Shown: positions 1 to 6,200 of the stretch, piece after piece | Numbering within the stretch: the stretch's first letter is position 1 | Layout of the letters: each line of letters opens with the position of its first letter | Source of the DNA: a virus | Direction: 5' to 3' (one strand) | IMG/VR virus record: IMGVR_UViG_3300007775_000023 | Location: 1-26,946 of that record | DNA length: 26,946 bases | Program-made: the position numbers and the translations under genes | Notes under the pieces: model-generated | Seen by the model: only the letters and a program-made list of their open reading frames with translations | Told to the model about the DNA's origin: nothing | The model's database searches: none

Positions 1-1485
1 CGCGGCTACCCACTAACTGCCGCGGCGGGTGTCTATACGCTATCGGGTCAAGCCACTGGCTTGACGACTACTCGCACATTAGGAGCGGGCGCGGGTGCCT
101 ATACGTTGACCGGCAATGCTAACGGATTGATCGTTGACCGGATGTTAGCGGTGGCCCCCGGCGAGTATGCCCTCACCGGCCCAGCGACTAGTTTTCTGCG
201 CGGCTACCCACTAACTGCCGCGGCGGGCGTCTATACGCTGACCGGTACCGCCATTGGTCTACTCGTTGATCGCACGCTAATAGCCGCGGCGGGTGCCTAT
301 GCGTTGACCGGCCAAGCCACCGGCATACTCGCTACTCGCACATTAGCAACCGCTGCGGGTGCCCACACTCTGACCGGCAACGATGCCGGGCTACTGCGCG
401 GCTACCCACTAACTGCCGAGACAGGTGTCTATACGCTGACCGGTACCACCTCTGGTCTACTCGTTGACCGTCAATTGGTAGCAGAGACTGGTGCCTATAC
501 GCTAACCGGCATCAGCGCCGCACTGACATACACGCCGCTTGGTGCGTACACGCTAACTACTGATGTCGGGGTATACACGCTGACTGGTGTCGTTGCCGGT
601 TTTCTTGTTGACCGCACATTAGGAGCCGCGACCGGTGAGTATGCCCTCAACGGCCAATCCACCGGCTTACTCGCCAACCGTCAATTGGTGACTGCCGCGG
701 GTGCTTACACGTTGACCGGTCAAGCGGCTGGGCTATTGCATGGCTATGCGTTGCCCGCTGCTGCGGGTGCCTATACGCTGACCGGCATCAATGCCGCTCT
801 ATTGGTTGATCGTCAGTTAGTAGCCGCCGCGGGTGTCTATACCCTCACTGGTCAAGCCACTGGTCTACTCGTTGACCGTCAATTGGTAGCAGAGACTGGT
901 GCCTATACGTTGACCGGCATCAGTGCCGCACTGACATACACGCCGCTTGGTGCGTACACGCTAACTGCTGATGTCGGGGCATACACGCTGATCGGTGTTG
1001 TTGCCGGTCTACTCGTTGACCGCACATTAGGAGCGGCGCCCGGTGCCTACACGTTGACCGGCAATAATGCCGGGCTATTACGCGGCTACCCACTAACCGC
1101 CAACGCCGCTGTTTTCACGCTCACCGGCACCGGCACCGGCCTACTCGCCAACCGTCAATTGGTAGCCGTCGCGGGTGCCTATACGTTGACCGGCAACGAC
1201 GCCAACGTATTACGCGGCTATCTCCTAGTGCTAGCGGCGGGCGACTTTGTACTGACCGGCAACGTTGCCGGTATGCTCGCCACGCGTATTCTGTCGGCAA
1301 ATGTTGCATCGTTCGTCCTGGTCGGCAATGGAATTGCCTTGACTTATTCAGCCGCCCCGGAACTGATAACACCGATATCGCGTATTTTTTCAGTATTGTT
1401 TGAGGGAAGGACTACAGACGTGCATTTTGAGTCACGCACATATTCTGTATCATCAGAAAATAGAACTATACCAATAGAGAGGTAA
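1..1485 (+). CDS. Repetitive phage tail/fibre-type structural protein (5' partial)
   Basis: The reading frame is open from base 1, so the true start lies upstream; the TTG at 61 is only an internal codon. About 450 of the visible residues are some 20 degenerate 22-residue repeats of the pattern [R/Y]xLxAxAGxYTLTGxxxGLLxx, with Tyr/Leu/Thr/Gly strongly conserved, which suggests a regular beta-rich fibrous fold. The last 44 residues change to a short 9-residue repeat (R-x-[FTY]-x-V-x-x-E-x, e.g. RIFSVLFEG, RTTDVHFES, RTYSVSSEN). There is no signal peptide or membrane segment in the visible part. It sits directly before a fibre-tail adaptor-like gene. From repeat style and neighbours I infer a virion surface or tail-tip fibre component. 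I do not recognise a named family, and the missing N-terminus could carry the functional domain. That it is coding and virion-associated is fairly sure; the exact role is not. Confidence 0.75.
   Translation, partial: RGYPLTAAAGVYTLSGQATGLTTTRTLGAGAGAYTLTGNANGLIVDRMLAVAPGEYALTGPATSFLRGYPLTAAAGVYTLTGTAIGLLVDRTLIAAAGAYALTGQATGILATRTLATAAGAHTLTGNDAGLLRGYPLTAETGVYTLTGTTSGLLVDRQLVAETGAYTLTGISAALTYTPLGAYTLTTDVGVYTLTGVVAGFLVDRTLGAATGEYALNGQSTGLLANRQLVTAAGAYTLTGQAAGLLHGYALPAAAGAYTLTGINAALLVDRQLVAAAGVYTLTGQATGLLVDRQLVAETGAYTLTGISAALTYTPLGAYTLTADVGAYTLIGVVAGLLVDRTLGAAPGAYTLTGNNAGLLRGYPLTANAAVFTLTGTGTGLLANRQLVAVAGAYTLTGNDANVLRGYLLVLAAGDFVLTGNVAGMLATRILSANVASFVLVGNGIALTYSAAPELITPISRIFSVLFEGRTTDVHFESRTYSVSSENRTIPIER
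452..626 (+). repeat. Segmental duplication, copy A (partner at 860-1034)
   Basis: This 175-bp stretch recurs 408 bp downstream with about 11 mismatches by eye, far closer than ordinary neighbouring 66-bp units. It includes the period-breaking 21+27 residue unit pair, so the array grew at least once by duplicating a block of about six units. Confidence 0.8.
860..1034 (+). repeat. Segmental duplication, copy B (partner at 452-626)
   Basis: Second copy of the 175-bp block. The differences from copy A are scattered and are mostly silent or conservative (e.g. TTDVG versus TADVG), so the open frame has been kept since the duplication. Confidence 0.8.
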
Positions 1486-1491
1486 ATTACG

Positions 1492-1905
1492 ATGGCAAGC
1501 TTTGTAAAATTCAATACATTTGTTGAGGCATTGGCGGAAAAAACACACAATCTTGGGTCAGATCAGATCGTTGTCGCGTTGACAAATACCACGCCGACCG
1601 CGGCGACTGATGCGAATATATCAGATATCACGGAGGCGACATACACGAATTGCAGCACGCGTAATGTGACAACCACGTCCAGCGCGCAGACATCCGGCAC
1701 GTACAAGCTCACGCTGACAGATCTTGTTCTCACCGCCTCGGGTGGGACAGTCGGGCCGTTTCAATACGTCGTGCTATACAATGACACGGCGGCGGCGGAT
1801 GAGCTAATTGGGTACTATGATTATGGCTCAGCGATTACACTAGCAGATGGCGAAACGCTCACGATTGATTTTGATGGCAGCAACGGTGTTCTTACTATCG
1901 CATAG
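1492..1905 (+). CDS. Phage structural protein, 137 aa, role unknown
   Basis: The ATG lies six bases after the preceding stop; a purine-rich gagagg just upstream, overlapping the end of the previous gene, serves as ribosome site. The protein begins [20 protein letters not shown] and is then rich in Thr, Ser, Asp and Gly with alternating hydrophobics, ending in a short acidic beta-like stretch ([16 protein letters not shown]). No signal peptide or membrane segment. Proteins with this kind of N-terminus occur in tail or fibre modules of tailed phages, and here it stands between the repeat protein and the adaptor-like gene. A tail-tip or fibre-associated role is inferred from position; I cannot name a family. 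Confidence 0.75.
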   Translation: MASFVKFNTFVEALAEKTHNLGSDQIVVALTNTTPTAATDANISDITEATYTNCSTRNVTTTSSAQTSGTYKLTLTDLVLTASGGTVGPFQYVVLYNDTAAADELIGYYDYGSAITLADGETLTIDFDGSNGVLTIA

Positions 1906-1914
1906 GTAATATTT

Positions 1915-2220
1915 ATGTCAAAAAGCTTTTTACACGATCCCGATGCTGTGCTCGACTATCGATTCGATTGGAAGTCGAGCACAAACGGCAGTGGGGGGAC
2001 AGACTGGTTAGGCTCCAGTGAAACCATCGCTAGCCACACCGTCACGGCTGATACTGGCATCACAGTCGATAGTAGCGAGTTGGCTAGCACGGCAACAGCC
2101 GTTGTCGCGTGGGTGTCCGGCGGCACGGCCAGCACGGCCTACAATGTGACTTGTCACATTGTGACATCGGCGGGCCGGGAAGATGACCGCACGATCACGT
2201 TGCGCGTGGTGGAGAGATAA
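1915..2220 (+). CDS. Fibre-tail adaptor-like protein
   Basis: The protein has 101 residues. The N-terminal FLHDPDAVLDYRFDWKS, the middle ETIASHTVTADTGITVDSS and the C-terminal YNVTCHIVTSAGREDDRTI match, from memory, the small beta-sandwich phage proteins annotated as fibre-tail adaptors: a D-P-D-A-V-L-D-Y-x-F-D-W start and an R-x-D-D-R-[ST]-I-x-[LI]-R-V end. Such proteins are thought to link fibres to the tail tip. The start follows the previous stop by nine bases with a weak upstream aggtaat. Length is typical for the family. Its position after fibre-like genes supports the assignment. Confidence 0.75.
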   Translation: MSKSFLHDPDAVLDYRFDWKSSTNGSGGTDWLGSSETIASHTVTADTGITVDSSELASTATAVVAWVSGGTASTAYNVTCHIVTSAGREDDRTITLRVVER

Positions 2221-2223
2221 AAC

Positions 2224-2352
2224 ATGCAGACACTCAAAAACATGTGGGCTAGTGCCTCCGACCCGGTGCGCATTGCGCTGGTGGTCGTTGGGGGTATCAT
2301 TATCATTGCCGGGTTTGTGGTCGGGGTTGACTGGTCGGGACTGTTGCGGTGA
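2224..2352 (+). CDS. Small single-pass membrane protein, 42 aa
   Basis: ATG three bases after the adaptor stop, with ggagag of the upstream gene end as ribosome site. The protein starts MQTLKNMWASASDPVRIA, followed by one clear membrane segment (about residues 17-36, with VVVGGIIIIAGFVV) and a short tail ending DWSGLLR. Tiny membrane proteins near the end of a tail module are often lysis-related (holin-like), but nothing here proves that and no endolysin is in the window. Treated as a probable gene of unknown function. Confidence 0.6.
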   Translation: MQTLKNMWASASDPVRIALVVVGGIIIIAGFVVGVDWSGLLR

Positions 2353-2367
2353 AACGTCGATGAGTTG

Positions 2368-2418
2368 GCGGAAAAAACGGAAAAAACGGGAAATTTCCGT
2401 TTTTTCCGTTCTTTCCGC
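2368..2418. repeat. 51-bp near-perfect palindrome with internal 9-bp repeats
   Basis: The left arm is built from gcggaaaaaac-ggaaaaaac-gggaaa. The right arm (2394-2418) is its reverse complement except for one mismatch and one extra G, with essentially no loop. The axis is at 2393/2394. Each arm is itself a direct repeat of ggaaaaaac. It lies 15 bases after the small membrane gene stop. It could end transcription in both directions, but there is no clear T run after the stem on the plus strand. Confidence 0.85.
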
Positions 2419-2448
2419 TATTAATCAAGAAAACAAATGCGCGATGAT

Positions 2449-2458
2449 GGGGGGGGGG
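2449..2458 (+). other. G10 homopolymer upstream of a tiny ORF
   Basis: Ten consecutive G residues directly follow two overlapping ATG codons (2444 and 2447) and end seven bases before the ATG at 2466. The tract may be an over-strong Shine-Dalgarno site for the 26-codon ORF, or a slippage-prone tract. Confidence 0.7.
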
Positions 2459-2465
2459 ATAACCT

Positions 2466-2546
2466 ATGGGCGACTTAAGCCCCGCTATCGTACTGCTGTG
2501 CATCATGCTGATCATGGTCGGGTGGTTGGCGGATAGGCCAAAATAG
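2466..2546 (+). CDS. Possible 26-aa membrane peptide
   Basis: The translation starts MGDLSPAIVLLCIMLIMVGW and ends ADRPK: one hydrophobic segment flanked by an acidic N-terminus and a basic C-terminus. The G10 tract is seven bases upstream and could bind the ribosome. Very short, so chance is possible. It follows another one-segment membrane ORF at 2224, and the pairing makes it slightly more credible. No function assigned. Confidence 0.35.
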   Translation: MGDLSPAIVLLCIMLIMVGWLADRPK

Positions 2547-2615
2547 CCGTTGATAATGCACAATATCATAAGCTAACGGAGATTTTCGTTAATAAATCTA
2601 TTTTGAGGGTTTAAT

Positions 2616-2792
2616 ATGGAAACAAAAATTATTAAGATCTACGAGTCAATCAAAGATCCAAATCCAATCATAATTACAAAAGTGACTGGTTTTACTGTCG
2701 ATGGTGATGGCACTCTGATCGTGAAGGACTCTTGTAGTGTATGTTATTTCGCTGCTTTATCTTGGGCGCGGTATGACGTGTTAGATGAATGA
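2616..2792 (+). CDS. Small hypothetical protein, 58 aa
   Basis: The ATG is preceded by gagggt at 2605-2610, a good ribosome site. The protein starts METKIIKIYESIKDPNP, then beta-like IIITKVTGFTVDGDGTLIV, and ends with SCSVCYFAALSWARYDVLDE, which contains a CSVC pair. Its TGA overlaps the ATG of the methyltransferase gene (ATGA), the standard arrangement for coupled translation, which supports it being a real gene co-expressed with the methyltransferase. Base composition is more AT-rich than the structural genes. No family recognised. Confidence 0.6.
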   Translation: METKIIKIYESIKDPNPIIITKVTGFTVDGDGTLIVKDSCSVCYFAALSWARYDVLDE

Positions 2793-3970
2793 ATCAAATC
2801 ACCTGGACAAACGAAAAGCGCACCTTGCGCAGCCTGGCACCGTGGGAGAACAACCCGCGCTACATCAAGGATGCGCAGGCAGAGCGGCTGCTCGAATCCT
2901 TCAATGAGTTCGGGCAGGTGCTGCCCATCTGCATTGGGCCAAGTGGCGAGGTGTATGACGGACACCAACGCCGGAGCGTGATCGGCGCGGCGGATGCGTA
3001 TGGCATGGACTTCGAGATTGATGTCCGTGTGGCGAGCCGAGAACTGTCGGAACGCGAACGGCAAAAATTGACCGTATATTTGCACCAGGGCGCTGCGGGG
3101 CAGTGGGATTTTGAAGAGCTAGCGAATAGTTTCGATTTTGATGATTTGGTGCTGTGGGGGTTCGATAGTGACTTTCTGTTGGGCAACGGCTTCGACGAGC
3201 CGGAAGAAGCCGAGCCATCCGACGCTGAGCCACAGATTGACCGAGCCGCAGAGCTGCTCGAAAAGTGGGGCGTCAAACCCGGCGACCTGTGGCAGATTGG
3301 CGGGCACCGGTTAGTGTGCGGTGACTGCACCGACGCTGCGACGGTGGAGATGGTGATGGGGGGCGAGAAGGCGGATACGCTGATTTTCGATCCACCGTGG
3401 GATAGTCAGGTAAATATCCCTGTAGATGGCTATCAGTCGGTGCTGGCTTTTGCAGATGGATACCGTATTGGTGACCTGGTGGAGATATTCGGGCGACCTA
3501 CATGGATTTTTGTTTGGGATTGCGTAACGAGTTGGTATACGCCCAATAGACCATTGCGAAGACATAAGAATTGTCTTTGGTATGGCGATATTAGCATGTT
3601 TGATTTTGACGCAGCACATTACGGAGAAGCACCAGAAGCAAAGACGGTGACGAATACGAGGGGATCTTACGATTACAAGCCAGACACGCGGGGCAAGCAT
3701 TTGTCCGATGTGTTTGTTTCTCAAATCACGGCCGAACATGCGACCCATCTGCACAAGCATCAAAAGCCGCTTGATTGGATGCGGCTTTTGATCGGGGATT
3801 GTACGAATGGATTAGTATATGACCCGTTTATGGGGTCGGGAACATCGTTAGTTGCATGTCACCAACTGGGTCGTTTATGTTTTGGGTGCGAGTTGGAACC
3901 CGCGAATGTGGCTGTTGTGCTAGAGTGGGTAACGGACTTAGGAATCCATCCCGTCCGTGATGCTGATTGA
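2789..3970 (+). CDS. ParB-domain / DNA methyltransferase fusion (N6-A or N4-C, beta order)
   Basis: The protein has 393 residues. Residues 10-70 look like a ParB/sulfiredoxin-type domain (PWENNPRYI, FGQVLPICIG, VYDGHQRRSV). Residues 172-205 carry GDCTDA and the catalytic motif IV DPPW (201-204). Residues 322-335 have HKHQKPLDW, resembling the QKP segment. Residues 345-352 have DPFMGSGT, the S-adenosylmethionine-binding motif I, followed by GCELEP. Catalytic motif before cofactor motif is the beta arrangement of amino-methyltransferases. Fusions of this kind are common in phages and usually act without a partner restriction enzyme, protecting or marking phage DNA; no endonuclease is seen here. 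The start overlaps the 58-aa gene stop (ATGA). The last 143 bp overlap the convergent radical SAM gene. Exact base specificity cannot be read from sequence. Confidence 0.9.
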   Translation: MNQITWTNEKRTLRSLAPWENNPRYIKDAQAERLLESFNEFGQVLPICIGPSGEVYDGHQRRSVIGAADAYGMDFEIDVRVASRELSERERQKLTVYLHQGAAGQWDFEELANSFDFDDLVLWGFDSDFLLGNGFDEPEEAEPSDAEPQIDRAAELLEKWGVKPGDLWQIGGHRLVCGDCTDAATVEMVMGGEKADTLIFDPPWDSQVNIPVDGYQSVLAFADGYRIGDLVEIFGRPTWIFVWDCVTSWYTPNRPLRRHKNCLWYGDISMFDFDAAHYGEAPEAKTVTNTRGSYDYKPDTRGKHLSDVFVSQITAEHATHLHKHQKPLDWMRLLIGDCTNGLVYDPFMGSGTSLVACHQLGRLCFGCELEPANVAVVLEWVTDLGIHPVRDAD

Positions 3971-5804
3971 TGTATTTCGGATTGTAGTACCCGGTCGGCA
4001 GGTACTTTTGCAAATCCTTTTTAATGTAATGCTTGACGCCGAGGCGATTGACCGTCTCGACGATACGATGGGTGTAATCTTCCCAGTCCGTATTGCTTGT
4101 CATCGGCAGATAGTTGGCTCTACCGATTTTGAACAGGTCTACGAATTCATGCGTATGTTCGATGATTGCAAGACTGCTATCGCAATCGAGGGTCGGCTCA
4201 AGGCTGACCCACGTAAATATCCCGGCATCGTGAAATGTCTTGAGTGTGGCAATTCGATCACCTGGAAGAGCAGCGCCACGTTCCCATTTCTGGCTAAATG
4301 CGTCATCAAGAGATGTGAGCGTAGACGCAAAGGCGTCACGGTCGGGGCGAAATAAGTCAATGTCACGCATGGCACGCTTGCCGCCCTTGGTCAGGGTGCA
4401 GATGCCCAGGCCATGCGCCTGGAGCGACTTAAGGACATCACGAGTCAGCGTGTTGTCGAATGGGTGATAGGGGTCGGTCGTAAAGGACAGCATCACTTGC
4501 TCTGTGATGCCGAGTGCCTGATATTTATGGGCGTCTTTTTCGAGCAGGCGCATAAAGTTTGGCCGCTCGTTGGCCCCGCTGTCGAACTCGGGGCGAGTCA
4601 TGCGCAGGACTTTCGGAACATAACAATTGTGGCTAATCATGCCGTTGGCGATAAAGTTCTCAGTGCCTGTTGTAATGTCGAACATGTCCATAGTTTTATT
4701 GAGTGGTTCGATACTGACAACCTTGACGTTTTCGCTGATGGCTTGTCCGTCAAGGGTAAATTTCCGTTTAATGGACGGATTGATCAGTTGCCAGAAACGC
4801 AGATGTTCAGAGCGACCGCCACGAATGCGGATGTAGGAGACATCACGTTGGGACGGAGTTTCACGGACAAAATCGAAACCGAAAGTTGAAAGCGCTTTTT
4901 CGGTAGTACCAAGGATGGAGGGGTCAGAGTTTGCAATTCGCAAAGCTTGTTTTCCGTGACTGCCTTCTGCGTCAAAGATTCCAGCCAGCCAACCACGTTG
5001 CCATTCGCTGTCGTCTTGGCGGGTAAGCATTGATTTTATTTTGGCAAATCGTGTAGGACTGGTTGTTCCGATAGCAAACATGGGTTCACCATCACTTGGA
5101 AAGTCGAAGTCAGTTGTTTTAATGCCATGCTGAGTAAGATAGGACTTGGTTCGATGCAATGCACAAGTGTCTTTGAGTGCCAACCGAAAACGATGTTGAA
5201 TACCTGCCGTTTTCCCCGATGGGCGACGCTTGTGCGAATAGTCGTAGATCGCCAAGTTAGCGTCACCTTCGACCATGCCAGCAATGTATCCGATCTGGTA
5301 ATTCGTGCTCTCTGTGGGTGTCAGTGTAGCTGCACCCAGCTTGCGGATAAAATTGTTGACTGTCAGATGCGGACGTTGGCCATCGCCACTTGTTGCGCCG
5401 GTCGTGTATTTCCATCCGCGCTCTGTGAGCCATCGGTGATCGGCGGAACAAATAGCGGTAGTACCATCGGCGAGTGTAACTTTATAGGCTTCCTTATGCG
5501 TAGAAATCTTAGCAAGCACTGTCGTAGTAGTGATACGTGTGCCCCAAGACCGCTTCTTTCCGTCCAAGGTAACGCCAATAATGGTGTCGCCGATTTCGAT
5601 ATCACGGAGTGTTTTTGTAGAACCATCGGCCATTTGGATGAGGGTATCACCATCAAGACAGTATGCACACTTATGGCCGCAGCCGCGATAGGGATTGGTC
5701 GCAAGCTTGGAGTACTCCCCAGCCTGCCCACGGGGGGCATAAATCATGGAGCAGCCTTTTACGCTCCAGCCGTCTTCATTCATTGTGTAGGTTCGGGTTT
5801 TCAT
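3828..5804 (-). CDS. SplB-like radical SAM protein interrupted by a LAGLIDADG intein
   Basis: The precursor has 658 residues. The exteins (1-48 and 394-658, 313 residues together) resemble COG1533/SplB-type radical SAM proteins: NPYRGCGHKCAY then CYVPKVL gives CX3CX2C after splicing, followed by TTDPYHPF, TLTKGGKRAMRDIDL, WVSLEPTLD and DLFKIGRANYLPM. The expected activity is SAM cleavage to a 5'-deoxyadenosyl radical at a [4Fe-4S] cluster; the substrate is unknown, and DNA repair is only one possibility, by analogy with spore photoproduct lyase. The intein occupies residues 49-393. The start has aaagga about ten bases upstream and overlaps the 69-aa gene by 29 bp. The recognisable domain ends near residue 610 (TGYYNPKY); the last 47 residues are antisense to the methyltransferase motif I region and may be a run-on tail. 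It is the last gene of the minus-strand operon. Confidence 0.88.
   Translation of the reverse strand: MKTRTYTMNEDGWSVKGCSMIYAPRGQAGEYSKLATNPYRGCGHKCAYCLDGDTLIQMADGSTKTLRDIEIGDTIIGVTLDGKKRSWGTRITTTTVLAKISTHKEAYKVTLADGTTAICSADHRWLTERGWKYTTGATSGDGQRPHLTVNNFIRKLGAATLTPTESTNYQIGYIAGMVEGDANLAIYDYSHKRRPSGKTAGIQHRFRLALKDTCALHRTKSYLTQHGIKTTDFDFPSDGEPMFAIGTTSPTRFAKIKSMLTRQDDSEWQRGWLAGIFDAEGSHGKQALRIANSDPSILGTTEKALSTFGFDFVRETPSQRDVSYIRIRGGRSEHLRFWQLINPSIKRKFTLDGQAISENVKVVSIEPLNKTMDMFDITTGTENFIANGMISHNCYVPKVLRMTRPEFDSGANERPNFMRLLEKDAHKYQALGITEQVMLSFTTDPYHPFDNTLTRDVLKSLQAHGLGICTLTKGGKRAMRDIDLFRPDRDAFASTLTSLDDAFSQKWERGAALPGDRIATLKTFHDAGIFTWVSLEPTLDCDSSLAIIEHTHEFVDLFKIGRANYLPMTSNTDWEDYTHRIVETVNRLGVKHYIKKDLQKYLPTGYYNPKYINQHHGRDGFLSPLPTLAQQPHSRVPTRTQNINDPVGDMQLTMFPTP
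4626..5660 (-). mobile_element. Intein (345 aa) with LAGLIDADG homing endonuclease
   Basis: Begins at Cys49 (block A, CLDGDTLIQM) and ends ISHN before Cys394, the standard Cys1 / His-Asn / Cys+1 class 1 splice pattern. Block B is CSADHRWLTE (SxxH in place of the usual TxxH). Two LAGLIDADG motifs are present, YIAGMVEGDA (173-182) and WLAGIFDAEG (272-281), each with an acidic residue, so the endonuclease looks intact. Block F is MFDITTGTENFIANG, with Glu where His is usual; block G is NGMISHN. Precise removal joins KCAY to CYVP and rebuilds the radical SAM cluster motif. All splicing residues needed appear present. The homing site would be the intein-free CX3CX2C codons of related genes. Confidence 0.93.
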
Positions 5805-5985
5805 GGGTTTGTTCCTTTGCTGTCGTTATTTGATGATCGGCTATGGCGACCATCAATTTTCCGATTGATGGTTTATTGTTAAAAAAATAGCCGAATTTTT
5901 CGGCTATTTTTTCTAACGCTATTTTTCTCTGCTCACCCTGGACACCAGCCCCCAGATGAACAGAGATTACAATATTTTTTAACAT
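5776..5985 (-). CDS. Small hypothetical protein, 69 aa
   Basis: The ATG at 5985 has aaggaaa upstream and overlaps the stop of the 60-aa gene by seven bases; its own end overlaps the radical SAM start by 29 bases, so it fills the operon exactly. The middle segment ALEKIAEKFGYFFNNKPSIG then KLMVAIAD has the look of small phage proteins with a helix, a GY turn and an SIxxLMxAIAD helix, which I recall only loosely. No catalytic motif. A perfect hairpin at 5882-5912 lies inside it, which is odd for a coding gene and lowers confidence a little. Confidence 0.55.
   Translation of the reverse strand: MLKNIVISVHLGAGVQGEQRKIALEKIAEKFGYFFNNKPSIGKLMVAIADHQITTAKEQTHENPNLHNE
5882..5912. terminator. Bidirectional terminator-like hairpin inside the 69-aa ORF
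   Basis: AAAAAATAGCCGAA (5882-5895), loop TTT, then TTCGGCTATTTTTT (5899-5912): a perfect 14-bp stem that ends in a T run on either strand. On the minus strand it would attenuate transcription between the 60-aa gene and the radical SAM gene; on the plus strand it would stop read-through toward the terminase. The GC core is only about six pairs, so strength is uncertain. Confidence 0.6.
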
Positions 5986-6161
5986 ACGCTCAGTTTCCTT
6001 TCGATTTCGTTGTATTTCTGGTCAATTGCGAAAATCTTATGAAAACAATCTTCGTCTGGATTGTATCCATGTTTCAGGTAGAGCTCGATCACTTTTTCGC
6101 GTTGCTCTTCCAGAGCGGTCAGGCTGTCTAGTAGTTTCTCGAATTTGTCTCGGTTTTTCAT
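5979..6161 (-). CDS. Small coiled-coil-like protein, 60 aa, first gene of minus-strand operon
   Basis: ATG at 6161 behind an excellent ribosome site, aggagag, about five bases upstream, and about 30 bases after the predicted transcript start of the consensus promoter at 6200-6228. The protein is highly charged and helical: MKNRDKFEKLLDSLTALEEQ, then REKVIELYLKHGYNPDEDC, ending with an IDQKYNEIERKL helix. No helix-turn-helix is evident, so it is probably not the repressor of its own operators. Family unknown. The longer overlapping frame 6037-6318 is rejected because it crosses the promoter. Confidence 0.75.
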   Translation of the reverse strand: MKNRDKFEKLLDSLTALEEQREKVIELYLKHGYNPDEDCFHKIFAIDQKYNEIERKLSVC

Positions 6162-6190
6162 GGTTTCTCTCCTGTTGTTGATTTTTTGTT

Positions 6191-6200
6191 TCTATATAGA
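6191..6200. promoter_or_regulatory. Palindromic operator candidate O1 (TCTATATAGA)
   Basis: Ten-base perfect palindrome covering the predicted transcription start and touching the last base of the -10 box. A bound repressor here would block the promoter. Identical to the site at 6212-6221, with a centre-to-centre distance of 21 bp, two helical turns. Confidence 0.7.

Larger units (their letters stand above)
1..1350 (+). repeat. About 20 tandem 66-bp (22-codon) coding repeats
   Basis: In-frame tandem repeats with period 66 bp, recurring cores such as gcctatacgctgaccggc, and mostly synonymous or conservative differences between units. Two places break the period: a 21-residue unit followed by a 27-residue unit (around residues ALTYTPLGAYTL), at about 520-610 and again at about 930-1020. 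Units alternate between R-starting and Y-starting types, so an overlaid two- or three-unit higher-order period is visible in places. Confidence 0.9.

Noticed and set aside
1-1350. CRISPR array reading of the left-edge repeats
   Set aside because: Units are contiguous 66-bp coding repeats that diverge throughout, with no constant repeat and unique spacers, and keep one open frame.
1-1485. Diversity-generating retroelement variable region
   Set aside because: No reverse transcriptase, no template repeat with adenine-directed changes, and differences are mostly synonymous or conservative.
2183-2536. Plus-strand open frame (117 codons) over the small membrane gene, the palindrome and the G tract
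   Set aside because: It begins inside the adaptor-like gene without a ribosome site and its sequence is dictated by the palindrome and poly-G; a 58-codon version from 2360 is equally unconvincing.
2547-2615. Promoter in the AT-rich stretch before the 58-aa gene
   Set aside because: A TTGATA-like box is present near 2551 but no acceptable -10 box follows at 16-18 bases.
5127-5882. Plus-strand open frame (251 codons) opposite the radical SAM/intein gene
   Set aside because: The minus strand carries unmistakable intein and radical SAM motifs; the plus frame is Cys-rich, has no ribosome site and crosses the hairpin at 5882-5912.
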